Assembly (NCBI GenBank): GCA_964251675.1
Contig: CAXUKS010000016.1
Location: 1-64,000 of the forward strand
Source of the DNA: JANXMY01 sp964251675
GTDB lineage: Bacteria; Armatimonadota; Armatimonadia; Armatimonadales; Capsulimonadaceae
DNA length: 64,000 nucleotides
Reading direction: 5' to 3'
Position numbers and translations under genes: made by a program. Position 1 is the first letter of the stretch. Every line of letters starts with the position of its first letter. Below are positions 9,965-18,088 of the stretch, piece after piece. Below the pieces are notes generated by a model. It did no database searches and was not told where the DNA came from. It worked only from the letters and a program-made list of their open reading frames with translations.

Positions 9965-10984
9965 CTAAATAATGATGCGCTCGATTTCGTCCAGGCTCAC
10001 ATCGTCGTCCCTGCGGTCGTAGAGGCTGGTGGTGCGGGAGGATTCGTGGCAGGCAAGGGCCTGAGCGTCTTCGAGCTTGCCGCCGTTTTTTAGGAACGTG
10101 GTGATGCCCGTCGCGCGGAATGTGTGACAGCCGATGCGGTCGCTGACGCCCGCCGCCTGGGCACGTCGCTTGACCATCCGGTGGGCGTCGCGCCGGGTCA
10201 GGGCGCTCGCAGTCAGGACGCGGGACGTTCCGGTCGTGGTCCGGAAAAGCGGCCCTTTCCGGTCGCCACCAATCCCGGCTGTCTCAATGTACTGATGCAG
10301 GTAGTCCTCGGCGTTGTGGTGCGCCCAGATTTCGTGGAATTTCCCGCCCTTCTCGTGCAGCCGGATTTTCCAGCGCCGGCCGCTTGGGTAGAAGTCTTCC
10401 ACCTGCATATGGACGGCGGCGCTGACGCGTGCGAAACTGAAAACCATCAGGCCGATGAGGGCGCGGTCGCGCAGGCCCACGACGTGGGCATCCGTAATGC
10501 TGTTGAGCAACACGCGCGTGTCTTCCGCAGACAGCACGGGGGTTTTGCCCTTTTTGGTACTGTACCGGGGGCCCTTGACGGAGGCGGCCGGGTTCATCGG
10601 CAGGACCTGTCCGACGACGAGGTTGTCGAAGAGCATCCGCAGGGCGGCCAGGTGCTGTTTGACAGTCTGGGGATGGCGGCTTTCCCGCAGCTCCTTGGCA
10701 TAGGCCGCGACCACGAAGGGCTGCAAGGCGGCGAGCTCTAAGCCGCGCACCGCGCACCAGTCGTCGAACTGGCGGACCGCACGGAAGTAGGCGGCGCGGG
10801 TGTTGTCGTTTTCGATCTCGGCGGTGAAGTAGTTAATGAAGCGCAGCGTTGCCTGGTCGCCGGCTCCGGCAATGAGGCGGGGGATGTGCACAGCGCCTGA
10901 CCGGCTGTCGGCAAGAGCCAGCGACGCGGCCTCTGGCTGATCGGGTGCTGACAGCGGCAGTGCGGGCTGAAGGTCTAAAAGCAT
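9965..10984 (-). CDS. Tyrosine recombinase / phage-type integrase
   Basis: The 339-residue product has a SAM-like core-binding domain at about 45-150 (NTRAAYFRAVRQFDDWC) and a catalytic domain with Arg in FSFARVSAAV, HTFRATG for the His-x-x-Arg pair, a His/Trp-position CHESSRTT and the nucleophile in SLYDRRDDD. All catalytic positions look intact. The ATG at 10984 is chosen over the longer ORF start because AGGAGACGGCCCC stands directly before it. It likely integrates or resolves the replicon or a cassette. A second, broken recombinase lies immediately upstream on the opposite strand. Confidence 0.9.
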   Translation of the reverse strand: MLLDLQPALPLSAPDQPEAASLALADSRSGAVHIPRLIAGAGDQATLRFINYFTAEIENDNTRAAYFRAVRQFDDWCAVRGLELAALQPFVVAAYAKELRESRHPQTVKQHLAALRMLFDNLVVGQVLPMNPAASVKGPRYSTKKGKTPVLSAEDTRVLLNSITDAHVVGLRDRALIGLMVFSFARVSAAVHMQVEDFYPSGRRWKIRLHEKGGKFHEIWAHHNAEDYLHQYIETAGIGGDRKGPLFRTTTGTSRVLTASALTRRDAHRMVKRRAQAAGVSDRIGCHTFRATGITTFLKNGGKLEDAQALACHESSRTTSLYDRRDDDVSLDEIERIII

Positions 10985-11280
10985 GGGGCCGTCTCCTGAA
11001 GCGTTTTCGAACGGGAATATTTCGGAGGAACTTTCTGACCTACAGTGTACCTGATGCTGTGCCCCATAAAGGACGTTATGGGGCATACTTTAGACAACTC
11101 TTAGAGACGCGGGTTTCAGGACTCTACCATGTCCTTTTGCGATCAAATCGGCCTATCGCTCAAATTTGCTCAATGGTCCGAGGGGAGGCTTTTATCGGAG
11201 GGGAGGCTTTTAGGGGTTCGCGGGGAAGGAAGGGCAGGAGCGGTCTTGGGGTGGGTGGTGAGCGCGCTGCGCCGAGCTTT

Positions 11281-11627
11281 GTTTTTTGCGCGGTACGGGC
11301 CATAGCCGCCTGGCGAGAGAAGTTTGGGCTGACAGAGGGAGCACTGTTTCGGCCTGTCAACCGCCACGGCACGCTGCAACCAGGAAGGCTCTCTGATCGG
11401 GCAGTGGCTTTGATTGTAAAGCGGGCAGCAGAGGCAGCAGGGCTGGACCCGGCCAGGTATGCAGGCCATAGCTTGCGGGCGGGCCTTGCCACCAGTGCGG
11501 CGCAGGCGGGCGTCTCCGAGCGCTCCATCATGGCCCAGATTGGACACAAAAGCTAATGGTGGCCTGCCGCTACATTCGAGATGGCTCTCTCGTTCGGGAT
11601 AATGCCGGCGCACAGGTTGGGTTATAA
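11281..11627 (+). pseudogene. Truncated, frameshifted tyrosine recombinase
   Basis: Only the C-terminal half remains: AVRAIAAWREKFGLTEGALF, then ARYAGHSLRAGLATSAAQAG (His-x-x-Arg) and IMAQIGHKS. The frame then hits TAA at 11554, while the expected tail with the catalytic Tyr (CRYIRDGSLVRDNAGAQVGL) continues in a neighbouring frame to 11627. The N-terminal domain is missing. A tandem duplication of GAGGGGAGGCTTTTA (11180-11194 and 11198-11212) lies in front. Confidence 0.8.
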
Positions 11628-11700
11628 AAGCGAGCCGTGTTATAGAAACAAATCAGATTACACAAGCAGGTAAAGCAACGACACCACTCAGGGCCTCATT

Positions 11701-12081
11701 GTGCACGAAGATTTGGTTCTCTTCATCGAGGACAAAGAAGCCGAGCATCTGGTCTCGGAAGTCCTTGAGCGGCTGCTCTCGGCGTTGCTCATCGGACACC
11801 GTTCCAAAGTCCACTTCCATCGCAACCGCCGCATCTCGGTCACGGTAAAGTTCGAGGCGGAAAGCATCAAGCATCCGTTCCGTCCTAGTACCACCGTGCA
11901 GCACATCAAGCAGTGGGCCGTCAAAGAGTTCAACCTCGACGCATCCGTGGAAGTGGATCACGGCCTCAAGGTCTGTGGCCAGACGGTCTTTCTTGGCGAA
12001 AACGTCCACATCGGCAGCCTCGCCCAGAAGGATTGCGAGGTTTGTCTGATATTAGCCCCCAAGCGGCCGGTGCATGGCTAA
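11701..12081 (+). CDS. Ubiquitin-like protein (Ubl) of a bacterial conjugation operon
   Basis: This 126-residue protein starts with GTG; the start is uncertain because no clear ribosome-binding site is seen. Residues about 40-125 have the strand/helix/strand order of a beta-grasp (ubiquitin-like) fold: RISVTVKFEAE, then TTVQHIKQWAVKEF, then strands ending VCLILAPKR. The protein ends in Val-His-Gly, so it has the C-terminal glycine needed for activation by an E1 without processing. The stop overlaps the next ATG (TAATG), which implies translational coupling with the E2-like gene. The assignment rests on these features plus the E2, JAB and E1 genes that follow; the N-terminal 35 residues are unexplained. 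Confidence 0.7.
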   Translation: MHEDLVLFIEDKEAEHLVSEVLERLLSALLIGHRSKVHFHRNRRISVTVKFEAESIKHPFRPSTTVQHIKQWAVKEFNLDASVEVDHGLKVCGQTVFLGENVHIGSLAQKDCEVCLILAPKRPVHG

Positions 12082-12596
12082 TGGAAAATACCCTATCCGA
12101 CATTATTTCTGTACCCGGCGGAGTCTTCCTGCCAGATGAGCGTGTTCTGCGTGCTCATCTGGCAGGGGGGAATTTCCGACTCGGGGTCGCAGACGAACGG
12201 TGGCGTCTTATTTCTCTTACACGCCCGCATGTAGTGCTCGCAGTCAGCGCTGCGATGCGGGCTGGAGCGCCAGATGAATATATCATCCGGTTCGAATTCA
12301 CCAACTATCCTCACGAGGCACTGACCGCATCTTTTTGGGACTTGGATACCAAAAACATTCCACCACCGACAAAGTGGCCAGGAGGAGTAGACCGCGTCGC
12401 GATGGCGTTTAATCCAGGTTGGCGACAAGACGCACTTTATCTTCCCTGTGACCGGATTGCCCGACTAGGCCACGACCAGTGGCAGACGGAACACCCAGAA
12501 TATCTTTGGTCAGCCGACAAAGAGATCACTTTTTATTTAGAGATGATTCATGATTACTTACATTCGCGATACTATACGGGGCTTCGTCGCGCCTGA
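12081..12596 (+). CDS. E2-like ubiquitin-conjugating fold protein
   Basis: This 171-residue protein has the order of elements of a UBC fold: a strand region with RFEFTNYP, a proline-rich loop (NIPPPTKWPGG), then ALYLPCDRIARLGHDQW and a C-terminal helix EMIHDYLHS. Cys123 in LYLPCDR sits where E2 enzymes carry the thioester Cys, and His131 and Trp134 follow as in bacterial E2-like families. It would accept the Ubl from the E1-like protein and pass it to targets. It is translationally coupled to the Ubl gene in front and overlaps the JAB gene behind by 47 bases. Confidence 0.7.
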   Translation: MENTLSDIISVPGGVFLPDERVLRAHLAGGNFRLGVADERWRLISLTRPHVVLAVSAAMRAGAPDEYIIRFEFTNYPHEALTASFWDLDTKNIPPPTKWPGGVDRVAMAFNPGWRQDALYLPCDRIARLGHDQWQTEHPEYLWSADKEITFYLEMIHDYLHSRYYTGLRRA

Positions 12597-13068
12597 GTAC
12601 CAGATCGCCACCAGCAAAAAACTCTGGAAACATGTTCAAGCCGAGCTTGCACGGCGTGGAGGCGGTGTGCGGGAGAGCGGTGGATTCCTTCTCGGTCGGT
12701 TCGACCGGATGGGGCGGCGCGTCATCGAACGCTTTGTTCCCTACGACGAGGTCGATCCGCATAGTCTCGACACCGGCATCATCGACTTTGATGGAACCTG
12801 TTTTGAGGCTCTTTTCGACCTATGCCGTGCCACTGGTTTGAGAGTAGTCGCAGACGTTCACACCCATCCCGCAGAGCCTTATCAGAGCGCGTCTGACCAG
12901 GCCAACCCGATGATAGCCCGTGAAGGACATATCGCTCTCATCATTCCGGATTTCGCCCAAAAACTCCCGGCAATCACCGACATCGGGATTTATCGCTATC
13001 TCGGAAATCGGCGATGGGAAAACTGGAACGGTAAAAACGCCGCACGCCGATTCCACATCGGTTTTTAG
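12550..13068 (+). CDS. JAB/Mov34 (JAMM) metallopeptidase, deubiquitinase-like
   Basis: The 172-residue product carries the JAMM zinc site: Glu42 in RESGGFLLG, His104 and His106 in DVHTHP, and Ser113/Asp116 in YQSASDQANP. Family members remove ubiquitin-like proteins from targets or mature their C-termini. As the Ubl here already ends in Gly, deconjugation is the more likely role. The ATG at 12550 lies inside the E2-like gene (47-base overlap); a later start is possible but would remove an otherwise plausible helix. It is followed by the E1-like gene after eight bases with a strong AGGAGAA site. Confidence 0.85.
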   Translation: MITYIRDTIRGFVAPEYQIATSKKLWKHVQAELARRGGGVRESGGFLLGRFDRMGRRVIERFVPYDEVDPHSLDTGIIDFDGTCFEALFDLCRATGLRVVADVHTHPAEPYQSASDQANPMIAREGHIALIIPDFAQKLPAITDIGIYRYLGNRRWENWNGKNAARRFHIGF

Positions 13069-13076
13069 GAGAAGAC

Positions 13077-14447
13077 ATGATCACAAAAGACGAACTGCAT
13101 CGCGGTGCGAAAATTTTTATGGACTCTGGAACCGCTGAGACCCATGAGGAGGCGATGGCGATCCTTCTGGGTTTTCGGCTGGTCTGCCTAGTGGGCCCAG
13201 AGATAGTTTCTTCACCCACTCTTCAGACTGCACTTCTGACCGCTGTGAACCTTGCCAATCGCTCATTCCTTGGAGGGGTCACCGTTCACGGCATAGACAG
13301 TGCGGCTCCCAATCGAACCCACCTTCCCGGCGGAACAACGCTTGCGGAGGCAGTTACATTCTGGGGAGGCCGACTGGCAGAGGCGAAACCATCAAATCAC
13401 CCGACCCTGGTCTTCGGATCGGCCCAAGCAGAGGTGAATTATCCGCTGGCGCTTCGCGTGACCTTCGATAGGTGGCGAGCTGCCGTCTCCCCGGTCCGTG
13501 ACGCTCTTCGACTCGGCGAACGCGAATTGCTTCCGACGGCCGGCATCGTTGCCGCCGCATTAGGCGTATCCGAAGCGTTCCAGCATCTGTCTGGCAACGC
13601 AGAAGCGATGCGTCGCAACGTCGGGATCTCGCTGTGGGACCCCGAAATTCCTGATGTAGCGACATCGCCCTCGGAACCCGACGCGGCAAACACCCTGCTG
13701 CCACAAAAAGCTTGGATTCTAGGCTTGGGACATCTCGGACAGGCCTACCTTTGGACCCTTCTGGCACTTCCATATGCAGCACCGGAAAAGGTGATCCTTG
13801 TCTTGCATGACTTCGACAAGGCAATCGAGGCAAACCTCAGTACATCCATATTGACGACACACCGGAACATCGGAATCCACAAGACACGTTTTCTGGCAAA
13901 TATTGTTCAGGCCCGAGGGTACCAGTCTGTCATACAGGAGAGACCTTTTGACGAAAGGCTGCAGATCGGTCCCGATGATCCACCCCTTCTTCTCTGCGGC
14001 GTGGATAGTGCCCACGTGCGGCGCCAGATCGGAGGCTCGGGTTTTCGCGAGATCATCGAAGCCGGCATCGGCAACGCGGAGGATTATCTCGATTATCAGA
14101 TCCACTCTTTCCCGGCTGCCCGGTCTCCTCAAGAGATTTGGAAGGACGTGCGACACGTCTCGCGGTCCGACGAGTTGCTCCTGTTACCCGCCTACAAAAA
14201 AATGCAAGAGAGCAGCGAAAATCAGTGTGGTCTTGTCCAGATTGCGGACATCTCGGTCGGAGTCCCCTTCGTCGGAGCGTTTGTCAGTGGCCTCTTCGTA
14301 GCCGAAGCTATTCGGGCGGCGATGATAGGACCTCGAAAAGAAATTCTAAACGGATCGCTAAGCACGCCCGGTCAACGCGCGGTTTTATCGCGTGGAGAAA
14401 ACATACTTGATTCCAGCCTTGGCTTTCTTACGCTAAGCAAGCAGTGA
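13077..14447 (+). CDS. E1-like ThiF-family adenylyltransferase
   Basis: This 456-residue protein has a C-terminal ThiF/E1 Rossmann domain from about 205. The nucleotide loop is ILGLGHLGQ (216-221), followed by the acidic HDFD and the N-x-K pattern around 253-269. Cys384 in NQCGLVQIADISVGVPFVGA is the best candidate for a catalytic Cys. The N-terminal ~200 residues form a second domain, perhaps a degenerate Rossmann or adaptor domain. The enzyme should adenylate the C-terminal Gly of the Ubl and load the E2-like protein. TAGGAGAAGAC before the ATG supports the start. Last gene of the operon. Confidence 0.85.
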   Translation: MITKDELHRGAKIFMDSGTAETHEEAMAILLGFRLVCLVGPEIVSSPTLQTALLTAVNLANRSFLGGVTVHGIDSAAPNRTHLPGGTTLAEAVTFWGGRLAEAKPSNHPTLVFGSAQAEVNYPLALRVTFDRWRAAVSPVRDALRLGERELLPTAGIVAAALGVSEAFQHLSGNAEAMRRNVGISLWDPEIPDVATSPSEPDAANTLLPQKAWILGLGHLGQAYLWTLLALPYAAPEKVILVLHDFDKAIEANLSTSILTTHRNIGIHKTRFLANIVQARGYQSVIQERPFDERLQIGPDDPPLLLCGVDSAHVRRQIGGSGFREIIEAGIGNAEDYLDYQIHSFPAARSPQEIWKDVRHVSRSDELLLLPAYKKMQESSENQCGLVQIADISVGVPFVGAFVSGLFVAEAIRAAMIGPRKEILNGSLSTPGQRAVLSRGENILDSSLGFLTLSKQ

Positions 14448-14457
14448 ATCGAATTGG

Positions 14458-14585
14458 GTGAAATTCCCGCAAGCTTGCTTGGTTACCAGCTTTGTCACTA
14501 TGGCCGTCTCAGCGGCTACTTCCTTGCGGCGGCGAGCCGCCGCATTCTGTCCGATACCTCGCGGCTTGCCCCGTCAGGAGCTTTA
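14458..14585 (-). repeat. Dispersed ~125-bp repeat, copy C
   Basis: This copy matches 7638-7760 in reverse complement (GCGAGGTATCGGACAG core and a GACAAAGCTGGTAA block) and also 851-975. It sits exactly between the convergent Ubl operon and the QueC-like operon, so it may act as a bidirectional 3'-end element or mark an insertion point. Confidence 0.65.
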
Positions 14586-15197
14586 TTCTAACAATTTGCT
14601 CTGCCAAAGTACGCTTGCTCGCTTGACGCAGCCACGACATCGTCCGCATGGTTCGTTGCCCGTATGGCAGGAATGTGTCCATCCGAGTAGTTCCAATCCT
14701 ACGCCCGCTAATTTTATCAGCTCCACAGTAGAATAGCCGATAACTGGCGCACTGATCCGCAGTTGTCCTTCCTGCATTCTCAGGACGTCATCCAATTTCT
14801 GGAAGAACTCTGAAGTTCCATCTTTGTGAAAGCTATCAGATTGGACTGTAGCAAACAAGAGTTCAGTTACGCCTTGTTGCAATGCAAGGGGAGCTACGAG
14901 AGTTGCGAGAAGTTGATTGCGGTATGGCCACCATTCACAAGAGGGTGACACTCCCTCAATTGAGGGAGTGCCGCTTAGATCGCCGGATCCTATGGAAGCG
15001 CAATTTACGCCAACGACAGTGATAGGTATGTTTAATGCGTGTGCAACGGCTTGAGAAGCGATGCGTTCAGCTCTGGCACAGACTTGGCCATAATCCACTA
15101 CAAACGCACGTTGTGGATGAAGCCAGGCGGCCAAAGCAGTGGAGTCTAACCCTCCCGAAAGAAGAACACCACGCACAGGAGATTCGAATCCTACCAT
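14583..15197 (-). CDS. QueC-like ATP-dependent enzyme (7-deazaguanine chemistry)
   Basis: This 204-residue protein has the PP-loop SGGLDST at 14-20, typical of QueC and other N-type ATP pyrophosphatases, and a C-terminal zinc knot with Cys177, 184, 187 and 190 (CHTGNEPCGRCRGCVKR), as in QueC. QueC itself turns 7-carboxy-7-deazaguanine into preQ0. QueC relatives also occur in the immune systems Qat and type IV CBASS. No queD, queE or folE gene is seen here, so a plain queuosine role is unlikely. The ATG at 15197 is chosen because it follows the upstream stop by one base (TAA-A-ATG). Confidence 0.8.
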   Translation of the reverse strand: MVGFESPVRGVLLSGGLDSTALAAWLHPQRAFVVDYGQVCARAERIASQAVAHALNIPITVVGVNCASIGSGDLSGTPSIEGVSPSCEWWPYRNQLLATLVAPLALQQGVTELLFATVQSDSFHKDGTSEFFQKLDDVLRMQEGQLRISAPVIGYSTVELIKLAGVGLELLGWTHSCHTGNEPCGRCRGCVKRASVLWQSKLLE

Positions 15198-15198
15198 T

Positions 15199-16398
15199 TT
15201 AACGCATACCTGCCCAGATAGTTTGATATACTGCACTCGCCAGATCACTGCCGATTATCGTGCCCGTTCCACGTATCATAGTAAAATCTTCCCCATCAGG
15301 AAGGGCGGCGTAGCCAATCGCAGGAATGTCATGGGCAGCTGCATATCCAAACTCATAAAGTGTCCCTGCATCAGCACCGTCGAGCAATCCGAAGATTGCT
15401 TTCGACGCCATGAGGCCTTCCAAATCCCGCTCTGCCACCGCATCTCCCCCAGTTCCTACGTCATGAAGAGGCGAAAACACATGTGCGCCGAGGTGCGTCA
15501 AGGCCCGCCGCACCAAGTTTACAAGCCATCGTTGACCCAGATTGAAAAACGGCCCCGCCAGGTAGATGGGTACGCCTTCCTCTCCAGGTGTTAGCGCTAT
15601 TCCGGGCATCAAGGCCGAAGCATCAGCGGAGTGCGAGAGAAGAATAGGCAGTGTCTGAGTCCCACACCAAACTGCAGTCGCTGCCGATGCTAGAGTTGCC
15701 GCACTCTGCGGATCTTTGTTACTTTCCAACCACGCCCATGCGAATACCGCGCTAAAGACGTCGCCAGAACCAATCGGCCAGACGCTTTCCGTTTGGTAAG
15801 GCCCAATAGGCGTTGTGCTGCCATCCGGCTCGACAATTAAGCAGCCAAGCGCACCGCGTTTGACTACTACAACATCGGCTACTGTTTCGTCCATAACTCT
15901 TCGTGCAGCTTCAACGATGTTATCCGAGCGACCCAATATCCGAATCTCATGGATGTTCGCAACAATGGCAAAGCGCGATGCAACAAGAGAATTGCGGTCT
16001 ACAACCAAATCGTCTTGGGAGCCTTGTGGATCATAAACAATTCCCAAAGCGTTTACAGAGCAATCCGCCTCCAGCATACCGAACACCAATGCAGAACTGG
16101 AAGCATCGTCGGAAACAATATGCCTCTTTGCCTGATTGCCTCCAAAGACATCAGGCGTACTAAGCGGAGTATAGTAGGAGAATATTACAGGATAATCCCG
16201 ATCAACTACCTCTAAATCTATGCCAAAAGTTGCAGCTAGCCCCTCTGTAGGAGAGCGAAGCCTTGAATCCAAGCAGGTAATAAAGTGCGGACGAATGACA
16301 TGTGAGAGAGCGGCGGCAGCTCTAAGCCCCGATCCATATATATGCTCGGTAGAAGGTTCTTTCGTCACTTCAACATATGTTCCGCCAATGATACGCAA
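15199..16398 (-). CDS. PfkB-family kinase fused to nucleoside 2-deoxyribosyltransferase-like domain
   Basis: The 399-residue protein has two enzymatic parts. Residues 1-260 resemble PfkB/ribokinase sugar or nucleoside kinases, with the anion-hole and base motif WPIGSGDVFSA (GSGD at 210-213). Residues about 276-397 resemble nucleoside 2-deoxyribosyltransferases: VPIYLAGPFF at the start and LLDGADAGTLYEFGYA, in which Glu349 would be the nucleophile. A kinase joined to a glycosyl-transfer or hydrolysis domain suggests making or destroying a modified nucleotide. The TTG start is supported by GAGG seven bases before it. It lies 28 bases after the Gly-rich gene and one base before the QueC-like gene. 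Confidence 0.8.
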   Translation of the reverse strand: MRIIGGTYVEVTKEPSTEHIYGSGLRAAAALSHVIRPHFITCLDSRLRSPTEGLAATFGIDLEVVDRDYPVIFSYYTPLSTPDVFGGNQAKRHIVSDDASSSALVFGMLEADCSVNALGIVYDPQGSQDDLVVDRNSLVASRFAIVANIHEIRILGRSDNIVEAARRVMDETVADVVVVKRGALGCLIVEPDGSTTPIGPYQTESVWPIGSGDVFSAVFAWAWLESNKDPQSAATLASAATAVWCGTQTLPILLSHSADASALMPGIALTPGEEGVPIYLAGPFFNLGQRWLVNLVRRALTHLGAHVFSPLHDVGTGGDAVAERDLEGLMASKAIFGLLDGADAGTLYEFGYAAAHDIPAIGYAALPDGEDFTMIRGTGTIIGSDLASAVYQTIWAGMR

Positions 16399-16426
16399 AG
16401 CTTTTCCTCGAATTTAGTCTATTACG

Positions 16427-16753
16427 TCACGCATGATGAACATGAACACGAATCAGTCCACCAGAAATCATTTTTACTTCTGCTTTGAAGGCGTGTCCTT
16501 CTTCGAGGCATTCGATCATACGAATCATTTGATTAAGCAAGGTGCCAGCCCTACCAGCTGGTGCAATAGCTGAAACGACTTGACCATTTGCTTGAACATC
16601 TAACTCTTGCCCCACTACTAATGTCGCTATAACTGCCGGGTCTGGCGAAGAGAGGACATCCGTAAATTGAAGAGCATCGCACTCTGTACCTCCATCTCCG
16701 CTACCGCCACCCGAACCGCCGAAACTGAAATCTGATCCGCCGCCACCTGACAT
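16427..16753 (-). CDS. Small protein with Gly-rich N-terminal tail
   Basis: From the ATG at 16753 the product has 108 residues. This start is preferred to the ATG 21 bases upstream because GGAGG lies five bases before it. The N-terminus is Met-Ser-Gly-Gly-Gly-Gly followed by more Gly/Ser (FGGSGGGSGDGG), then Cys and a compact domain (FTDVLSSPDPAVIATLVVG, ending HVHHA). Small Gly-rich proteins with this domain occur as hypothetical proteins in many genomes as far as I recall. As first gene of the operon with the kinase/transferase and QueC-like genes, it may be a modification substrate or regulator. Removal of Met would expose Ser-Gly4. Confidence 0.65.
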   Translation of the reverse strand: MSGGGGSDFSFGGSGGGSGDGGTECDALQFTDVLSSPDPAVIATLVVGQELDVQANGQVVSAIAPAGRAGTLLNQMIRMIECLEEGHAFKAEVKMISGGLIRVHVHHA

Positions 16754-17089
16754 CTTATCCTCCAGCTCAGCCATACTAAAGATATGCTTCTGCGTCTATA
16801 CCTGATTATAGCAGAAATAATAATTTTTTAAATTTATTAATAAAAACATTTTGTAACTAAAAAGTGTGGTATCCTTGATTATCTCACGTCAAGCTTGATT
16901 GGTTAAGACAGGTCAAGTGCCCTTTTTTAATTAAATGCAGCTCACGTTAGTCGCCATGGGTGCTCAACTCACTGTGAGAGTCTTTTCTCTCCTCATGTAC
17001 GTCCCAGCTCCTCATGGTGCAGGCCGGTGCCCGAACACAGTTGCACTACCCGTTCCCTCAATGACTGTTCGCACAAGGAGACCGTTTCC
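16754..17089. other. AT-rich intergenic region between divergent units
   Basis: About 335 bases separate the Gly-rich gene (-) from the next gene (+). The stretch 16812-16870 is very AT-rich (runs of A and T), as expected for promoters of one or both units. I could not pick a convincing -35/-10 pair. Confidence 0.4.
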
Positions 17090-17791
17090 ATGACCCCAGA
17101 TACGACCGCCCACAATGGCCTTGCCCCAAGCGCCACACCGTCGCCCCACGTTCCTGCTCAAGTTCCTGCCAATGCCCTAATCCACCTCTCCCACGGCTCC
17201 GTTCCCGGTATGGCCCACGCCGCAGACAAGCAGATCGAGCCGCTGATCGCCCGCATGGAAGCGGACATGGAGGCCGCCCGCAGGCAAGGGATGTGGGGCG
17301 TGATGCGCCTGCGCTACGAAGCATGGCTGGAAGAGCGCATGCGTGGCCCCGCCGTCCAGAAGATGCAGACGCGCCAGGCGGTCCTGGCCGAGCAGTGCAG
17401 GACGGCGGAAGCCGAAATCAGGTTGCGGGCGACGGTGCAGAGCGGCGAGGTGGGAGCGCAGCGCCACAAGATCGAGTGGAACGACGTCAACCGCCACCGG
17501 CTGGCGGGGGAGCTTCAGTCGCTGGGGCTGATCGCGCTGCCGCCCGGCGCGTCGTCCCTGGCCGCCCCTTCTATGAGTTCTCCCTCCGAGCCGCCCCTGT
17601 CGGCGCACGTCACGAGCGAGCAGGTGGAGGGGGTGGCGCTGCGGGGCTTCTTGCAGGGAGTGGAAAGCGAGGAGGAGTGGGCGGCCTTCAAGGAAGAGCT
17701 GGGGCGTCACCTTTCGCCGTATGCGGTGGAGGAAGTGGGGCAGCGCCTGCGGGAGCTGTGGCGTCTAAACCGGCAGGCACAGGCGGGGTAG
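17090..17791 (+). CDS. Hypothetical plasmid protein
   Basis: The 233-residue product starts at the ATG after AAGGAGACCGTTTCC; a longer in-frame ORF from 17027 lacks such a site. The first 45 residues are Pro/Thr/Ala-rich and disordered. Residues about 55-140 are charged and helical (IEPLIARMEADMEAARRQG), followed by a Ser/Pro linker and a C-terminal helical part. I do not recognise the family. It lies upstream of the TraG-like gene on the same strand with a 297-base gap, so it may belong to the transfer module. Confidence 0.6.
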   Translation: MTPDTTAHNGLAPSATPSPHVPAQVPANALIHLSHGSVPGMAHAADKQIEPLIARMEADMEAARRQGMWGVMRLRYEAWLEERMRGPAVQKMQTRQAVLAEQCRTAEAEIRLRATVQSGEVGAQRHKIEWNDVNRHRLAGELQSLGLIALPPGASSLAAPSMSSPSEPPLSAHVTSEQVEGVALRGFLQGVESEEEWAAFKEELGRHLSPYAVEEVGQRLRELWRLNRQAQAG

Positions 17792-18088
17792 TGCCCTAAC
17801 GCAGTTTTAGTCTCTCAAATGCAGCGGCTGAAGAGGACATTCTAGGGGACAATGGGGTGGGCAACGGCAGGGGCATTTCATGGTTCTGCCGGTATTCCGT
17901 CCCGCCAGAAGCGGCCCGCCCCGTTTTCCGCGCTCCTCCCTTGTAACTGTTTATCTTCCTCACCCGCATCCTGTGCGTGTTCGTCATCTTTCCCCGTCGG
18001 GCGCGGCCTCAAAGTAATAAAGAGGGCAGCGCACATATAACAGTTCTCATAGAGTAGTTTCTACGTAGCAACACCGGCAGGAAACGCC

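Noticed and set aside
10124..10741. Plus-strand 205-codon ORF opposite the tyrosine recombinase
   Set aside because: The minus frame holds all catalytic motifs of a tyrosine recombinase, so the plus ORF is a shadow.
11653..12009. Minus-strand 118-codon ORF opposite the Ubl gene
   Set aside because: The plus frame has strong G/C third positions, ends in the TAATG overlap with the E2-like gene and fits the operon; the minus ORF is most likely its shadow.
14583..15197. Ordinary queuosine biosynthesis gene queC
   Set aside because: No queD, queE or folE is nearby, and the operon partners are a kinase-deoxyribosyltransferase fusion and a Gly-rich protein; a plain housekeeping role is not excluded but unlikely.
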